Part shown: positions 17,536 through 26,577 of the stretch, piece by piece
Numbering within the stretch: position 1 is the stretch's first letter
How the letters are laid out: each line of letters starts with the position of its first letter
Origin: Paracoccus aurantiacus
Lineage (GTDB): Bacteria; Pseudomonadota; Alphaproteobacteria; Rhodobacterales; Rhodobacteraceae
DNA: 64,000 nt
Assembly: GCF_007993065.1 (NCBI RefSeq)
Contig: NZ_VOPL01000003.1
Coordinates: 310,001 to 374,000, forward strand
Direction of reading: 5' to 3'
Program-made: the position numbers and the translations under genes
Notes under the pieces: generated by a model
What the model was told of the DNA's origin: nothing
Seen by the model: the letters and a program-made list of their open reading frames with translations, nothing else
Databases searched by the model: none

Positions 17536-19911
17536 TCAGGGCAGGCTGTAGGCCATGATGTAATCGCCGGGCTTGGTGCCGACGGACCCGTGACCGCCTG
17601 CGACGATGACGACATATTGCTTATCATCAACAGTATAGGTCATCGGCGTTGACTGTCCGCCTGCGGGCAGGCGCGCTTCCCAAAGCTGCTCGCCCGTGGT
17701 CACATCATAGCCGCGAACGTAATCATCGACCGCCGCGCCAAGGAAGGCCACGCCAGAGCGTGTCATCATCGGCCCGCCGATGCCCGGCACGCCCAGCTTG
17801 ATCTTGAGCGGCAGGGGCGTCATGTCGCGCACCGTTCCGTTCTTCAGCTTATAGACGACATTCTCGCCACGCAGATCCGCGCCAGAGACGTAGCCCCAGG
17901 GCGGCGCGGTGCAGGGCACGCCGAGCGCTGACAGGAACGGACCCATGAAGACGCCGTAAGGTGCGCCGTCATTGCGGTTCAGACCCTGCTCGCTTGCCTT
18001 CTCGTCCGCGCCCTTTGGCGGAATATCGGCGGCCGGGACCAGGCGCGAGGTAAACGGCAGATAGGTCGGCATCCCGAACATGACCTGCCGTTCAGGATCG
18101 ACCGCGACCGAGCCCCAGTTGAACGTCCCGAAATTGCCCGGAAAGACGATCGTGCCCTTCAGCGAGGGCGGCGTGTATTGCCCCTCATAATCAAGGCTGC
18201 GGTACTTGATCCGGCAGGACAGCTGATCGAACATGGTAATGCCCCACATATTCGCCTCGTGCAGGCGGTCGGGACGGAATGTCAGCTTGCTGATCGGCTG
18301 TGTGGGAGAGGTGAAGTCCTCGGGGATCGCGCCGCCCGGTGCCGGAAGCTCCTCTCGCGGGGACAGCGGCACGCCGGTGCGGCGGTCCAGAACCCACATG
18401 TCGCCCTGTTTGGTTGGCGCGACAAGCGCCGGGACGACGTTGCCGTCTCGGGTCAGATCGACAAGCACCGGCTGCGCGGGAACGTCCATGTCCCACAGGT
18501 CGTGGTGAACGGTCTGACGCACCCAGCGTTGCTGCCCTGTGCGGATATCCAGCGCCACGATGGATGACGAATGCGCCTCGACCTCGGGGCTGCGGCCCAT
18601 GCCAAGCTGGTCGGGCACGCGATTGCCCATCGGAACATAGACCAGCCCAAGCGCCTCGTCATAGCTGAACACCGACCAGCTGTTCGGAGAGTTGGTGGTG
18701 TAACGTTCGCCACCCGCAATATCGATGGGCGCAGTCTCGGTGGGCTTTGCACTGTCCCAGTTCCAGATCAGTTCGCCGCTGTCGATATCGAAGGCGCGGA
18801 TCACGCCCGACTGCTCCTCGGTCGAGAAGTTGTCGTTCACCGCACCGCCAATGATCAGCTTGCCATCCGTCGCGACCGGCGGCGAGGTCGAATAGTAATA
18901 GCCCGCCGGGTCGTATTTCATCCCGGCTTCAAGATGCAGCACCCCGTTATCGGCAAAGAAGGTGCAAACATCGCCGGTATCGGCATTCAAGGCGATCAGG
19001 CGCGCATCGGCGGTGGGCAGATAGATGCGGCGCGGGCATTCGGCCAGCGCCTGCGCATGCAGCGCCGCCTGCTGAGGCGTCGCATCGGCGGAAACGTTCT
19101 GCGGGGTTTCCCACCACGTCACCCCCCGGCAGGTCTGATGCTGACGGTTGGGGTTCATGCCCGAATCCGCATTGTAGCGCCAGTTTTCCTTGCCGGTCCT
19201 GGCATCCAGCGAGATCGCGATGTTATGCGGCGTGCAGACGTAAAGGCTGTCGCCGATCTTGATGGGCGTGACCTGATAGGTCGTCTCGCCGACATCATCA
19301 GGCAACTTCACATCGCCGGTCTGATACTGCCAGGCAAGCTGCAGATCCTTGACGTTTTCAGGCGTGATCTGTTCCAGCGGCGACCAGCGTTGGCCAAAGC
19401 TGGTGCGGCCATACTGATGCCATTCGCCGTCGCCCGCCTCATTGCCGGTATTCAGGTTCTCGCGCATCGGCTGGGCGATGTCCTTGGTCATCTCGCCGTG
19501 GATTGCCGACGGATCGCGCAGCATCGAATAGCCTGCCGACGCAATAGCGGCGAGCGTCACTGCCGCCAGCACCGCGCGTCCCGCAGGTGCCGGGTCGTCC
19601 AGACGACGACGCAGCGCAGGAAGAAGAAGCAGCAGTCCCAGCAAGACCGGGATGCCGCCGCGCGGCGCGAGTTGCCACCAGTCGAAGCCGACTTCCCAGA
19701 TCGCCCAGGCCAGCGTGCCGCCAAGCGTCACCGCATAAACGATATAGGCCGCCGCACGCCTGCGCCACAAAAGCAGCCCGGTCGCCAGAAAACCCAGCCC
19801 GGCCGCTAGATAATAGGGGCTGCCGCCAAGCGACAGCAGCCAGCCGCCACCGATCGCCAGTGCCGCCCCTGCCAATAGGAATAAAAGGCTCAGGATTGGA
19901 ATGAGCATCAA
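17536..19911 (-). CDS. gcd: Membrane-bound PQQ-dependent dehydrogenase, glucose dehydrogenase type
   Basis: A 791-residue quinoprotein of the glucose/quinate/shikimate group. Five hydrophobic helices occupy residues 1 to about 140, anchoring it in the inner membrane with quinone access. The rest is a periplasmic eight-bladed propeller, recognisable from NEAGDGEWHQYGRTSFGQRW, repeated W-motifs such as LIWNWDSA, HHDLWDMDVPAQPVL and the closing GGHGSVGTKPGDYIMAYSLP. It oxidises aldoses to lactones and passes electrons to ubiquinone. The start has GGGAGA upstream. The gene is monocistronic. No PQQ synthesis genes are in the window, so cofactor supply must be elsewhere. Glucose is the default substrate; quinate or another polyol cannot be excluded. 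Confidence 0.92.
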   Translation of the reverse strand: MMLIPILSLLFLLAGAALAIGGGWLLSLGGSPYYLAAGLGFLATGLLLWRRRAAAYIVYAVTLGGTLAWAIWEVGFDWWQLAPRGGIPVLLGLLLLLPALRRRLDDPAPAGRAVLAAVTLAAIASAGYSMLRDPSAIHGEMTKDIAQPMRENLNTGNEAGDGEWHQYGRTSFGQRWSPLEQITPENVKDLQLAWQYQTGDVKLPDDVGETTYQVTPIKIGDSLYVCTPHNIAISLDARTGKENWRYNADSGMNPNRQHQTCRGVTWWETPQNVSADATPQQAALHAQALAECPRRIYLPTADARLIALNADTGDVCTFFADNGVLHLEAGMKYDPAGYYYSTSPPVATDGKLIIGGAVNDNFSTEEQSGVIRAFDIDSGELIWNWDSAKPTETAPIDIAGGERYTTNSPNSWSVFSYDEALGLVYVPMGNRVPDQLGMGRSPEVEAHSSSIVALDIRTGQQRWVRQTVHHDLWDMDVPAQPVLVDLTRDGNVVPALVAPTKQGDMWVLDRRTGVPLSPREELPAPGGAIPEDFTSPTQPISKLTFRPDRLHEANMWGITMFDQLSCRIKYRSLDYEGQYTPPSLKGTIVFPGNFGTFNWGSVAVDPERQVMFGMPTYLPFTSRLVPAADIPPKGADEKASEQGLNRNDGAPYGVFMGPFLSALGVPCTAPPWGYVSGADLRGENVVYKLKNGTVRDMTPLPLKIKLGVPGIGGPMMTRSGVAFLGAAVDDYVRGYDVTTGEQLWEARLPAGGQSTPMTYTVDDKQYVVIVAGGHGSVGTKPGDYIMAYSLP

Positions 19912-20137
19912 ATCTATCTCCCGATGGGTATATCAGAGCCGCTGGTGGCGTCGCGGGGGGCCTGCTGAAAATGTCTGCAGGACTCAGTGCAGCGCCGGAC
20001 TCAGCGGCAGTTACGCCCATATCGCGGGAAGGGGCAAGGCGGCGGCGCGGATTTTTCTGGGCGAGGTCACCGAAGCATCGGGCGATGCCATGTAAATCCG
20101 CAACAGCGATCGGAAGGTGATCCGGGCAGAGGAAACT

Positions 20138-20162
20138 GCCGCCGCCCGGTGAAGGCGGCGGC
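20138..20162 (-). terminator. Stem-loop after the ABC ATPase gene, probable terminator
   Basis: A perfect 9-bp stem (GCCGCCGCC with GGCGGCGGC, seven-base loop) lies eight bases beyond the stop codon at 20170 on the minus strand and is followed by AGTTTCC. The U run is weak. Confidence 0.5.
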
Positions 20163-20169
20163 CGGATCG

Positions 20170-21300
20170 TCAGGCAGGCACGGCGACCGGCGGCAACGAC
20201 ATGGCGGCAAGGTCGACCTGCCGTTCCAGCGCCTGTCCGCCCGCATCAAACAGATGACAATCTGCAGTCGAGAAGCTGACCTGCAGCGGCTGTTCTTCGG
20301 CAATGCCCCTTGATCCGGGCAGCACGAGGCAGAAGTTCTCGTCCTGACCGTCAAGGGCGGCATAGCCGATGGTCTGCTGACCCAGACGCTCCACCACGGT
20401 CGGCGTAATGGTCATGACCGCCTCACCCGGCCCGATCTCGATATGTTCAGGGCGAATGCCCAACGAAAGCGCGGAACCGACGATGCCGTCGCGCCCCGCA
20501 ACCGGGATCAGCAGCGTCTGCCCGTTGAAGTCGACCTCGACCCCCTGATCGGTGACGCCGGTGCATGTGACCGGCAGCATGTTCATGCGCGGATTGCCGA
20601 TGAAGCCCGCGACAAAGGTGTTCTGCGGCTTGTGATAAAGCTCCAGCGGCGGACCAACCTGAGAGATATAGCCCGCGTGAAGCACCACGATGCGGTCGGC
20701 CATCGTCATTGCCTCGACCTGATCGTGGGTCACATAGATCATCGTTGCGCCTAGCTGCTTGTGCAGGCGCGTCAGTTCGATCCGCATATCGGCGCGCAAT
20801 GCGGCGTCGAGATTCGACAGCGGTTCGTCGAACAGGAAAATCTCTGGTTCACGCACGATGGCGCGACCAATGGCGACACGCTGGCGCTGACCGCCCGACA
20901 GCATCCCCGGCTTCTGTTCCAGCCGCTGATCCAGATGCAGGATCTTCGCCGCCGCCTCGACCTTTTCGCGGATGCTGGCCTCGGGCGCCTTTTCGACGCG
21001 CAGCGGGAAGGCGATGTTTTCGAAGACCGACATATGCGGATAAAGCGCATAGGACTGGAACACCATCGCGATGCCGCGCTTGACCGGGGCCAGGTCGTTC
21101 ACCCGCTTGCCGTCGATCACGATGTCACCGGATGTCGTATGTTCCAGCCCCGCAATCATGCGCAGCAGCGTGGATTTCCCGCAGCCCGAGGGGCCGACGA
21201 ACACGATGAATTCGCCCTCGTTCACATCCAGCGAGACGCTTTTGACGACCTCGATCGCGCCAAACCGTTTCACGATATCCTTCAGTGTCAACTGACCCAA
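20170..21300 (-). CDS. Sugar ABC transporter ATP-binding protein, UgpC/MsmK type
   Basis: A 376-residue ATPase of the MalK/UgpC group. Walker A is GPSGCGKS (residues 36-43), the signature is LSGGQRQR, Walker B is IFLFDEP, and a C-terminal TOBE/regulatory domain begins near residue 240. It energises the carbohydrate uptake system formed by the two permeases and binding protein upstream. I prefer a TTG start at 21300, giving the family-typical opening QLTLKDIVKRFG with AAGGAAGG upstream; an ATG at 21324 would overlap that ribosome-binding site. It is the last gene of the minus-strand transport operon, after a strong intercistronic hairpin. Confidence 0.92.
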   Translation of the reverse strand: MGQLTLKDIVKRFGAIEVVKSVSLDVNEGEFIVFVGPSGCGKSTLLRMIAGLEHTTSGDIVIDGKRVNDLAPVKRGIAMVFQSYALYPHMSVFENIAFPLRVEKAPEASIREKVEAAAKILHLDQRLEQKPGMLSGGQRQRVAIGRAIVREPEIFLFDEPLSNLDAALRADMRIELTRLHKQLGATMIYVTHDQVEAMTMADRIVVLHAGYISQVGPPLELYHKPQNTFVAGFIGNPRMNMLPVTCTGVTDQGVEVDFNGQTLLIPVAGRDGIVGSALSLGIRPEHIEIGPGEAVMTITPTVVERLGQQTIGYAALDGQDENFCLVLPGSRGIAEEQPLQVSFSTADCHLFDAGGQALERQVDLAAMSLPPVAVPA

Positions 21301-21327
21301 AGTGTCATTCCTTCCTTGATGCAAACA

Positions 21328-21356
21328 GGCCCGGCCGCAAATTCCGCGGCCGGGCC
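21328..21356 (-). ncRNA. Intercistronic mRNA hairpin after the binding-protein gene
   Basis: A perfect 11-bp GC stem (21328-21338 with 21346-21356, loop of seven) lies between the stop codon of the binding-protein gene and the ATPase gene. No T run follows on the minus strand, so it looks like an RNA-stabilising or partial attenuating structure that raises binding-protein expression, rather than a terminator. Confidence 0.55.
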
Positions 21357-21366
21357 CTCGGCTGCC

Positions 21367-22584
21367 TCACTTGTACTCTTCAAGCGCCTCTGCGGCCTTG
21401 GTCAGCGCTGCCTGCGGCTCGGCCGAGCCGGTGACGACGGATTGCACCATCTCGATCATCACGTTCTGCAGGCCCTTGTAATCGGTGAACAGCGGTTCTG
21501 GTCCGCCGAACTCGATCCCGTCCACGAACGGCTTCCAGTAGGGATCGGCCTCGACCATCGCATCGACCGCGGGCGAGGGGCGCAGCGGCGTCAGACCCGC
21601 CAGACCGCCGGCTTCGTACTCTTCCTGAATGCTGGGCTGGGTGATGTATTTGGCAAATTCGGTCGCCTTTTCCTCGACCCCGGTATCGGCAAAGACGACG
21701 AGGCTGTCGGTAATCATCAGGGTGCCCGGACCCTGCGCGTCGGGACCAAGCGGCAGGTCGGTCACGCCCCAGTCAATATCGGTGTCTTTCAGAAGGAAAG
21801 CGGTGCTGACAGCGGCCTGCAGCATGCCGACCTGACCATCAAGAAAGATCGCCCGCATCTCGTTCTGCTCATAGGCGGTGGCGCCTTCGACAGACCACGG
21901 CGTGATGTCCTTATAGGCCTGAAGCGCCGCGAGGTTCTGCGGGCTGTCCAGAACGATATTGTCCTCGGCGTCGATGACCTTGCCGTTATTGGTGTAAACC
22001 CAATGCAGGAACTGGTGCATCGTGTTGTCGAAGGTCTTGGCCGACAGACCGTAACCCGCCTTGCCGGTCTTTTCCTTGATGGTCTTGGCGAATTCGATCT
22101 CCTCGGCCCAGGTCTTGGGCGGGGTTTCGGGATCAAGGCCCGCTTCCTTGAACAGATCCTTGTTCCAGTAAAGCGCCTTGGTCGAAAACGCGATCGGCAC
22201 GCCCCATTGGGTGTCCTGGAAGGTCACGGTTTCGACGATGTTCGGGTAATACGCGGCCTTTTCTTCCTCGGTCATGGGGACCGGGACGATCAGCTCGTTC
22301 AACGCGAATTCCTTCAGCGTGCGCGACCCGACATAGGCGATGCCGACGGGGCTGCCTGCGGCGGCAAGGGTCGTGGCCTTGTCCTGACACTGCGCCCAGC
22401 CGACCAGTTCCGGCACGACCGGATAATCGGGGTTCGCCGCGTTCCATTCGCCGATATATTTTTCATGCGCAGGGTCGATGCGGTCGCCGCAATAGATCCA
22501 GCTGATTTCGTCTGCCAGCGCTGGCAAGGCGGTAGTTCCGGCAAGGGCAATGCCGATCAGGCTTGTGCGGAATAGTGTGTTCAC
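21367..22584 (-). CDS. Sugar ABC transporter substrate-binding protein
   Basis: A 405-residue periplasmic binding protein of the MalE-like family. The signal peptide MNTLFRTSLIGIALAGTTALPALA is cut near residue 24, before DEISWIYCGDR. Typical family segments are GVPIAFSTKALYWNKDLFKEAG, FLDGQVGMLQAAVST and AEFAKYITQPSIQEEY. The start is a GTG at 22584 with GGGAG upstream; the open frame runs on past 23000 only because it shadows the permease gene. Position beside nagA, nagB and hexosaminidase genes suggests an amino sugar or chito-oligosaccharide ligand. That ligand is inference. Confidence 0.93.
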   Translation of the reverse strand: MNTLFRTSLIGIALAGTTALPALADEISWIYCGDRIDPAHEKYIGEWNAANPDYPVVPELVGWAQCQDKATTLAAAGSPVGIAYVGSRTLKEFALNELIVPVPMTEEEKAAYYPNIVETVTFQDTQWGVPIAFSTKALYWNKDLFKEAGLDPETPPKTWAEEIEFAKTIKEKTGKAGYGLSAKTFDNTMHQFLHWVYTNNGKVIDAEDNIVLDSPQNLAALQAYKDITPWSVEGATAYEQNEMRAIFLDGQVGMLQAAVSTAFLLKDTDIDWGVTDLPLGPDAQGPGTLMITDSLVVFADTGVEEKATEFAKYITQPSIQEEYEAGGLAGLTPLRPSPAVDAMVEADPYWKPFVDGIEFGGPEPLFTDYKGLQNVMIEMVQSVVTGSAEPQAALTKAAEALEEYK

Positions 22585-22607
22585 GTTCAGGACTCCCAGT
22601 TGGTTGA

Positions 22608-23480
22608 TTATTGTTTCACCGCGCCTGCGGTCAGCCCGCCGACGAGATAGCGTTGCAGGAAGAAGATCAGGATCAGCGCGGGCGCGATGCCGACGAAGCT
22701 GGCGGCCATAAGCTCGTTCCAGATCACCTCTTGCTTGCCGAAATAGGCGAACAGCCCGATCGGCAGCGGCATGTATTCGGTCTTGGAGTTGAAGGTCAGC
22801 GCAAAAACGAATTGCTGAGAATAGGCGCCGATGAAGGTCATGATCGCCACGACGATGATGCCCGGCCGCGCGATGGGCAGGATCACCCGGCGGAAGGTAT
22901 AGAACTGGCTCGCGCCATCCATATAGGCGGCCTCGTTCAGCTCTTTCGGGATGCGCATCATATAGGTGCGCAGCAGCCAGATCGCCGCCGGGATCAGGAA
23001 GGCCGCACCGGGGACAATCATCGCCCAATAGGTGTTCAGCATCCCCAGCGTCCGCATCAGCCGGAACAGCGGGATCAGCAGCACCGCGCCCGAGAACATG
23101 CTGACGGCCAGAAACGCCGCCAGCACCAGACCCATGCCGCGAAAGCTGAACCGCGCGAAGGCATAGGCCGCGGGCACCACCAGCAGCAGCACGATGACCG
23201 TGGCGATGGTCGAGATCAGGAAAGAGTTGAAGATATAACGCGCAAAGCCCGGCACACTTTCCCACATGGTAAAATAGGCTTTGAACGACCCATTTTCCGG
23301 CCAGAAGCTGTAGGGCGTCGAGAAGAGCTGCGACAGCGGCTTCAGGCTGACCAGAAAACCCTCGATAAAGGGGGACAGCATGAAGAACAGGAAGACGAAG
23401 ATCCCGGCATAGATGCCGATGATTTCCCACCAGCGATAGCGGTCGATCATGGGCGTGTCGTCATTGCGAAACAGGGCCAT
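22608..23480 (-). CDS. Sugar ABC transporter permease, MalG type
   Basis: A 290-residue inner-membrane protein with six predicted helices, the first at about residues 13-40 (WWEIIGIYAGIFVFLFFMLSPF cannot be anything but a membrane segment). The cytoplasmic EAA loop reads EAAYMDGASQFYTFRRVILP near residue 187, which docks onto the ATPase. It pairs with the MalF-type permease encoded nine bases upstream and precedes the binding-protein gene by 23 bases. Function follows from the family and the operon. Confidence 0.93.
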   Translation of the reverse strand: MALFRNDDTPMIDRYRWWEIIGIYAGIFVFLFFMLSPFIEGFLVSLKPLSQLFSTPYSFWPENGSFKAYFTMWESVPGFARYIFNSFLISTIATVIVLLLVVPAAYAFARFSFRGMGLVLAAFLAVSMFSGAVLLIPLFRLMRTLGMLNTYWAMIVPGAAFLIPAAIWLLRTYMMRIPKELNEAAYMDGASQFYTFRRVILPIARPGIIVVAIMTFIGAYSQQFVFALTFNSKTEYMPLPIGLFAYFGKQEVIWNELMAASFVGIAPALILIFFLQRYLVGGLTAGAVKQ

Positions 23481-23489
23481 GTCTCTCTC

Positions 23490-24374
23490 CTATGCCTTAT
23501 CCATGGTGTGGAGGCGCCGTGTGACGCGGAAATAGGCAAGGCAGAACAGCGACAGGAACAGGCAGATGACCACTGCGCGTGCCGCACCCTCGCCGTATTT
23601 CTTGGACCCGATAGCGACCTGATAGGTGTCGATGATCATGGTCGTGGTCTGCCCGCTGGGACCGCCCTGCGTCAGGATCCAGATGATGTCGAAGCTGTTG
23701 AAGGTCGCAATCAGCGACAGCATGGACATGGTGATGATCGCCGGCGCCATCAGCGGCAGGGTGATGCGGCGAAAGCGCGTCCAGCGGCTGGCGCCGTCGG
23801 TCCATGCAGCCTCGTACAGATCCTTGGGGATGGCCTGCATGGCCGCCAGGAAATAGATCGTCACCATCGGCACACCGATCCAGACATCGGTGATGATCGT
23901 GGCCCAGAAGGCGGAGCCGCCATAGGCCAGAAACGCCACCGGCCCATCGACGATGCCAAAGCGCTGCAGCAGGCCGGAGATCATCCCGAACTGGCCGTTA
24001 TACATCCAGCCCCACATGAAGATGCCGATGGCCATGGGCACGATCCACGGCGGCATGGTCAGGATTCGGAACAGGTTGCGCCCCGGAACGGCCGCGTTCA
24101 GCATGACCGCCCCGCACATTCCGATGACCATTTTCAGCAGGACGGAAAAGAAGGTCCAGATGAAGGTCCGGGTAATGACGGTCAGGAACGTCTCGTTGAA
24201 GATCTTTTCATAATTGCGCCAGCCGACATAGTTCACCGTCTTGCGCAGCGAGGCGTCAGTAAAGGACAGGCGGAACGTCTCGACCAGCGGCCAGGCCACG
24301 ATAATCAGGACATAGATGATCGCCGGGGCCAGCAGCAGCCAGGCGAATACCCATGCAGATCGGGAACTTGTCAT
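23490..24374 (-). CDS. Sugar ABC transporter permease, MalF type
   Basis: A 294-residue inner-membrane protein with about six helices. Its EAA loop is EAAWTDGASRWTRFRRITLP near residue 187. It forms a heterodimer with the following MalG-type permease. Its start codon shares a base with the stop codon of the upstream oxidoreductase gene, so translation is probably coupled. It lies second in a five-gene operon (oxidoreductase, two permeases, binding protein, ATPase). Confidence 0.93.
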   Translation of the reverse strand: MTSSRSAWVFAWLLLAPAIIYVLIIVAWPLVETFRLSFTDASLRKTVNYVGWRNYEKIFNETFLTVITRTFIWTFFSVLLKMVIGMCGAVMLNAAVPGRNLFRILTMPPWIVPMAIGIFMWGWMYNGQFGMISGLLQRFGIVDGPVAFLAYGGSAFWATIITDVWIGVPMVTIYFLAAMQAIPKDLYEAAWTDGASRWTRFRRITLPLMAPAIITMSMLSLIATFNSFDIIWILTQGGPSGQTTTMIIDTYQVAIGSKKYGEGAARAVVICLFLSLFCLAYFRVTRRLHTMDKA

Positions 24375-25531
24375 CAGGCGGCCCTCCGCAGCAACGCCTC
24401 GTCATAGCGGTCCCAGATCGGCGCGAGGTCGACCACCCTGCCCTGACGGCGCGCATCGTCCATCGCCATTGCAAGAATGCCGGCTTCCAGCGCGTCCAGC
24501 GGCGAAACCGGCAGAGGGCCGCCACGCATCACATGGTCCACCACTTCCGCCGCCATCTTTTCGTCTGCGCCATAATGCTGCGACAGCGCGGTTGCCTGAT
24601 ATTCGCGTTCCACGACGCGGGCCTCGCTCATCACGTCGGTCACGTTCAGGAACCCGCGAATGAAGTCGCCCTCGGCCTGCCCTTTCGTGCCAAAGACCGC
24701 GAAACGCCGGAACTGGTCGGGCGCATTCAGATTGGTGTGGAAATTCATGCCGACGCCATTGGCATATTCGACGATTGCGACCTGATAATCGATAATATCG
24801 GCATCGGTATCGAAAACCTTGTCGGTTCCGTTCCAGCCAGACGGCTTGCTGTGGAACAGGCTCACATCATTGACGCCCTCAAGACGGGGATCGTTTTCCG
24901 GGATGAATGTCTTGCGCCCGCCAAAGCTGGCCACGCGCGCAGGCCGCGCCCCGATCAGCCCGTTATACAGGTCGAGGTCGTGGCAGCACTTTTCCAGCAT
25001 GAAGCTGCCCGACCATTTTTCGTAACGCCGCCAGTCGCGCATGAAAAACGCGCCGTGATAGGGAAAGATATGCTCGGCCGCTTCGACCGAGACGATCTTG
25101 CCAAGCTGCCCCGCATCACGCGCCGCCAGCAGGTCGCGATACAGCGGCGCATAGCGCAGCACCAGCCCGACCAGCAGACGGTCATGGCCATACCGGCCCA
25201 TCAGGCGGGCCAGCTCGACCGTCTGGTCGATCGTCGCGACGATCGGCTTCTCGGAGAAGATCTTGTCGCCCGCTTCCAGTCCCAGCCTGATATGGTCGAG
25301 ATGCATGTGATTGGGAGAGCCGATCATCAGCAGGTCATAGCCACCTGCCTTCACCAGATCCTCGGCCGACGCATATCGCTTGCCGGGCGAAATACGGTGT
25401 TCTTCAAGCGTGGCAAGGCCAGCGGGTTCCGGATCGAAATACCCGACGATCTGAAAATCCGGGTCCATTTCCTGGAACACGTGGCCAAGATAACCCAGTC
25501 GATATCCAAGACCGATAATCGCGACTTTCAT
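24374..25531 (-). CDS. Gfo/Idh/MocA family oxidoreductase
   Basis: A 385-residue NAD(P)-dependent enzyme. The N-terminal Rossmann domain opens with VAIIGLGYRLGYLG, unusual because the common GxGxxG is written GLGYRLG. The family EKP motif is present in IFSEKPIVATI near residue 100. The C-terminal dimerisation domain includes HDLDLYNGLIGARPARVASFGG. Members oxidise, reduce or epimerise sugar derivatives, and some are retaining glycosidases. The first place in the transport operon suggests it processes the imported (amino) sugar. The start has GGGGAAGG upstream. Two copies of a putative RpiR operator lie in the 130-base promoter region. Confidence 0.88.
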   Translation of the reverse strand: MKVAIIGLGYRLGYLGHVFQEMDPDFQIVGYFDPEPAGLATLEEHRISPGKRYASAEDLVKAGGYDLLMIGSPNHMHLDHIRLGLEAGDKIFSEKPIVATIDQTVELARLMGRYGHDRLLVGLVLRYAPLYRDLLAARDAGQLGKIVSVEAAEHIFPYHGAFFMRDWRRYEKWSGSFMLEKCCHDLDLYNGLIGARPARVASFGGRKTFIPENDPRLEGVNDVSLFHSKPSGWNGTDKVFDTDADIIDYQVAIVEYANGVGMNFHTNLNAPDQFRRFAVFGTKGQAEGDFIRGFLNVTDVMSEARVVEREYQATALSQHYGADEKMAAEVVDHVMRGGPLPVSPLDALEAGILAMAMDDARRQGRVVDLAPIWDRYDEALLRRAA

Positions 25532-25547
25532 TGCCTTCCCCGTATGA

Positions 25548-25633
25548 GAAATTCTTTTTCTTCAAAATGCGTGAAACATGACGTTCAGTCAAGAAATATC
25601 CGCATTTTTCTGACGTCGGTGTAATCAATTTTC
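25548..25633 (-). promoter_or_regulatory. Promoter region of the ABC operon with two RpiR-like operator copies
   Basis: GAAATTCTTTTTC (25548-25560) and GTAATCAATTTTC (25621-25633) are 73 bp apart. Between them, on the minus strand, TTGACT (25592-25587) and CATTTT (25569-25564) form a -35/-10 candidate with a 17-bp spacer. The proximal copy overlaps the expected transcription start. The motif matches those at 30847, 30921, 39342 and 39414. Confidence 0.6.
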
Positions 25634-25662
25634 ATGCAATAGGCATTTGAACGCCGTTTCCA

Positions 25663-26577
25663 TCACCGCTGATCCTGCCGGAACGCCAGAATCGCTGCGC
25701 CGACAAGTCCCGGCTCGATCCGGCATTCAGCAGGAACAATCAGCGGGCGGGTGATTCGGCGCAAGATTCGTGCGCGGGTCGCGCGGTCGAGGCCCGCGAT
25801 CAGCGGCGCGGAATTCGACAGACCGCCACCAACCGTCATGACGTCCGCGCCGATCAGGTTCTGTATCATCGAAAGCGGTCCTGCCAGCAATTCCGTCCAG
25901 ATTTCGATGGTGCGCATTGCGTTGGGGTTGCCCGCCTGCCAGCCCTCGACAATGGCGCGGCTGTCCAGGGATTCGTTGTCGTGAAGGTGGCGGTGCAGCG
26001 CCTCCATCCCGCGCGCCCCGCAAAGCGTGTCCAGACAGCCGGACTGGCCACAGCCGCAGGCAAGCACGGGCAGGCTGACCGGCGGCTGACCGAGGGTGCG
26101 CTGCGCCACAGGTCCATGCCCCCACTCGCCCGCAAAGCCACCGCTGGCGTTTATCAGCTCTCCGCGGATGACCAGCCCGCCGCCGACCCCGGTTCCCAGG
26201 ATCAGCCCAAGCACAACGTCATGCCCGCGGCCCGCCCCTGTCACGGCCTCGGCAAGCGCGAAGCAGTCCGCATCATTGGCCAGATCGACAGGCAGGCCGA
26301 GTTCGCCTTCCAGTTCCGCATGCAGCGCGCGTTCGTTCAGGCACGGGATATTCGCAACCTGCGCCCGCCCGGTATCGGGGTCGATCACGCCGGCGATGGA
26401 CACAGCGACGCGGCGTGGCGGTTGCGGCGCATCCTGCAGCGCCTGTTTCAACACCGCCATGAATGCATCGCGGTCACGGCCCGGTGTGGGGCGGGTTCCC
26501 GTCGTGCGGATGTCGTCGACGGCATGAGCATGCGCGATCTTGATCGCGCTGCCGCCGATATCGAAGCAAAGGATCAC
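25663..26577 (-). CDS. nagK: ROK family sugar kinase, probable N-acetylglucosamine kinase
   Basis: A 304-residue ROK kinase, the length of E. coli NagK. The phosphate loop is FDIGGSAIKIA at residues 5-15, the catalytic Asp lies in LANDADCFALAEA, and the ROK zinc motif appears as ACGCGQSGCLDTLCGARG near residue 175. It should phosphorylate N-acetylglucosamine at O6, making the substrate of NagA, encoded immediately upstream with a four-base overlap. It is the last gene of the NTF2-M81-PLP-nagA-ROK operon. Glucose or N-acetylmannosamine kinase activity is possible, but nagA coupling favours GlcNAc. Confidence 0.88.
   Translation of the reverse strand: MILCFDIGGSAIKIAHAHAVDDIRTTGTRPTPGRDRDAFMAVLKQALQDAPQPPRRVAVSIAGVIDPDTGRAQVANIPCLNERALHAELEGELGLPVDLANDADCFALAEAVTGAGRGHDVVLGLILGTGVGGGLVIRGELINASGGFAGEWGHGPVAQRTLGQPPVSLPVLACGCGQSGCLDTLCGARGMEALHRHLHDNESLDSRAIVEGWQAGNPNAMRTIEIWTELLAGPLSMIQNLIGADVMTVGGGLSNSAPLIAGLDRATRARILRRITRPLIVPAECRIEPGLVGAAILAFRQDQR

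Noticed and set aside
20761-24407. Very long plus-strand open frames (about 600 residues each) opposite the ABC transporter genes
   Set aside because: They lie fully antisense to clear transporter genes, have His/Arg/Asp-rich composition typical of high-GC shadow frames and match no family.
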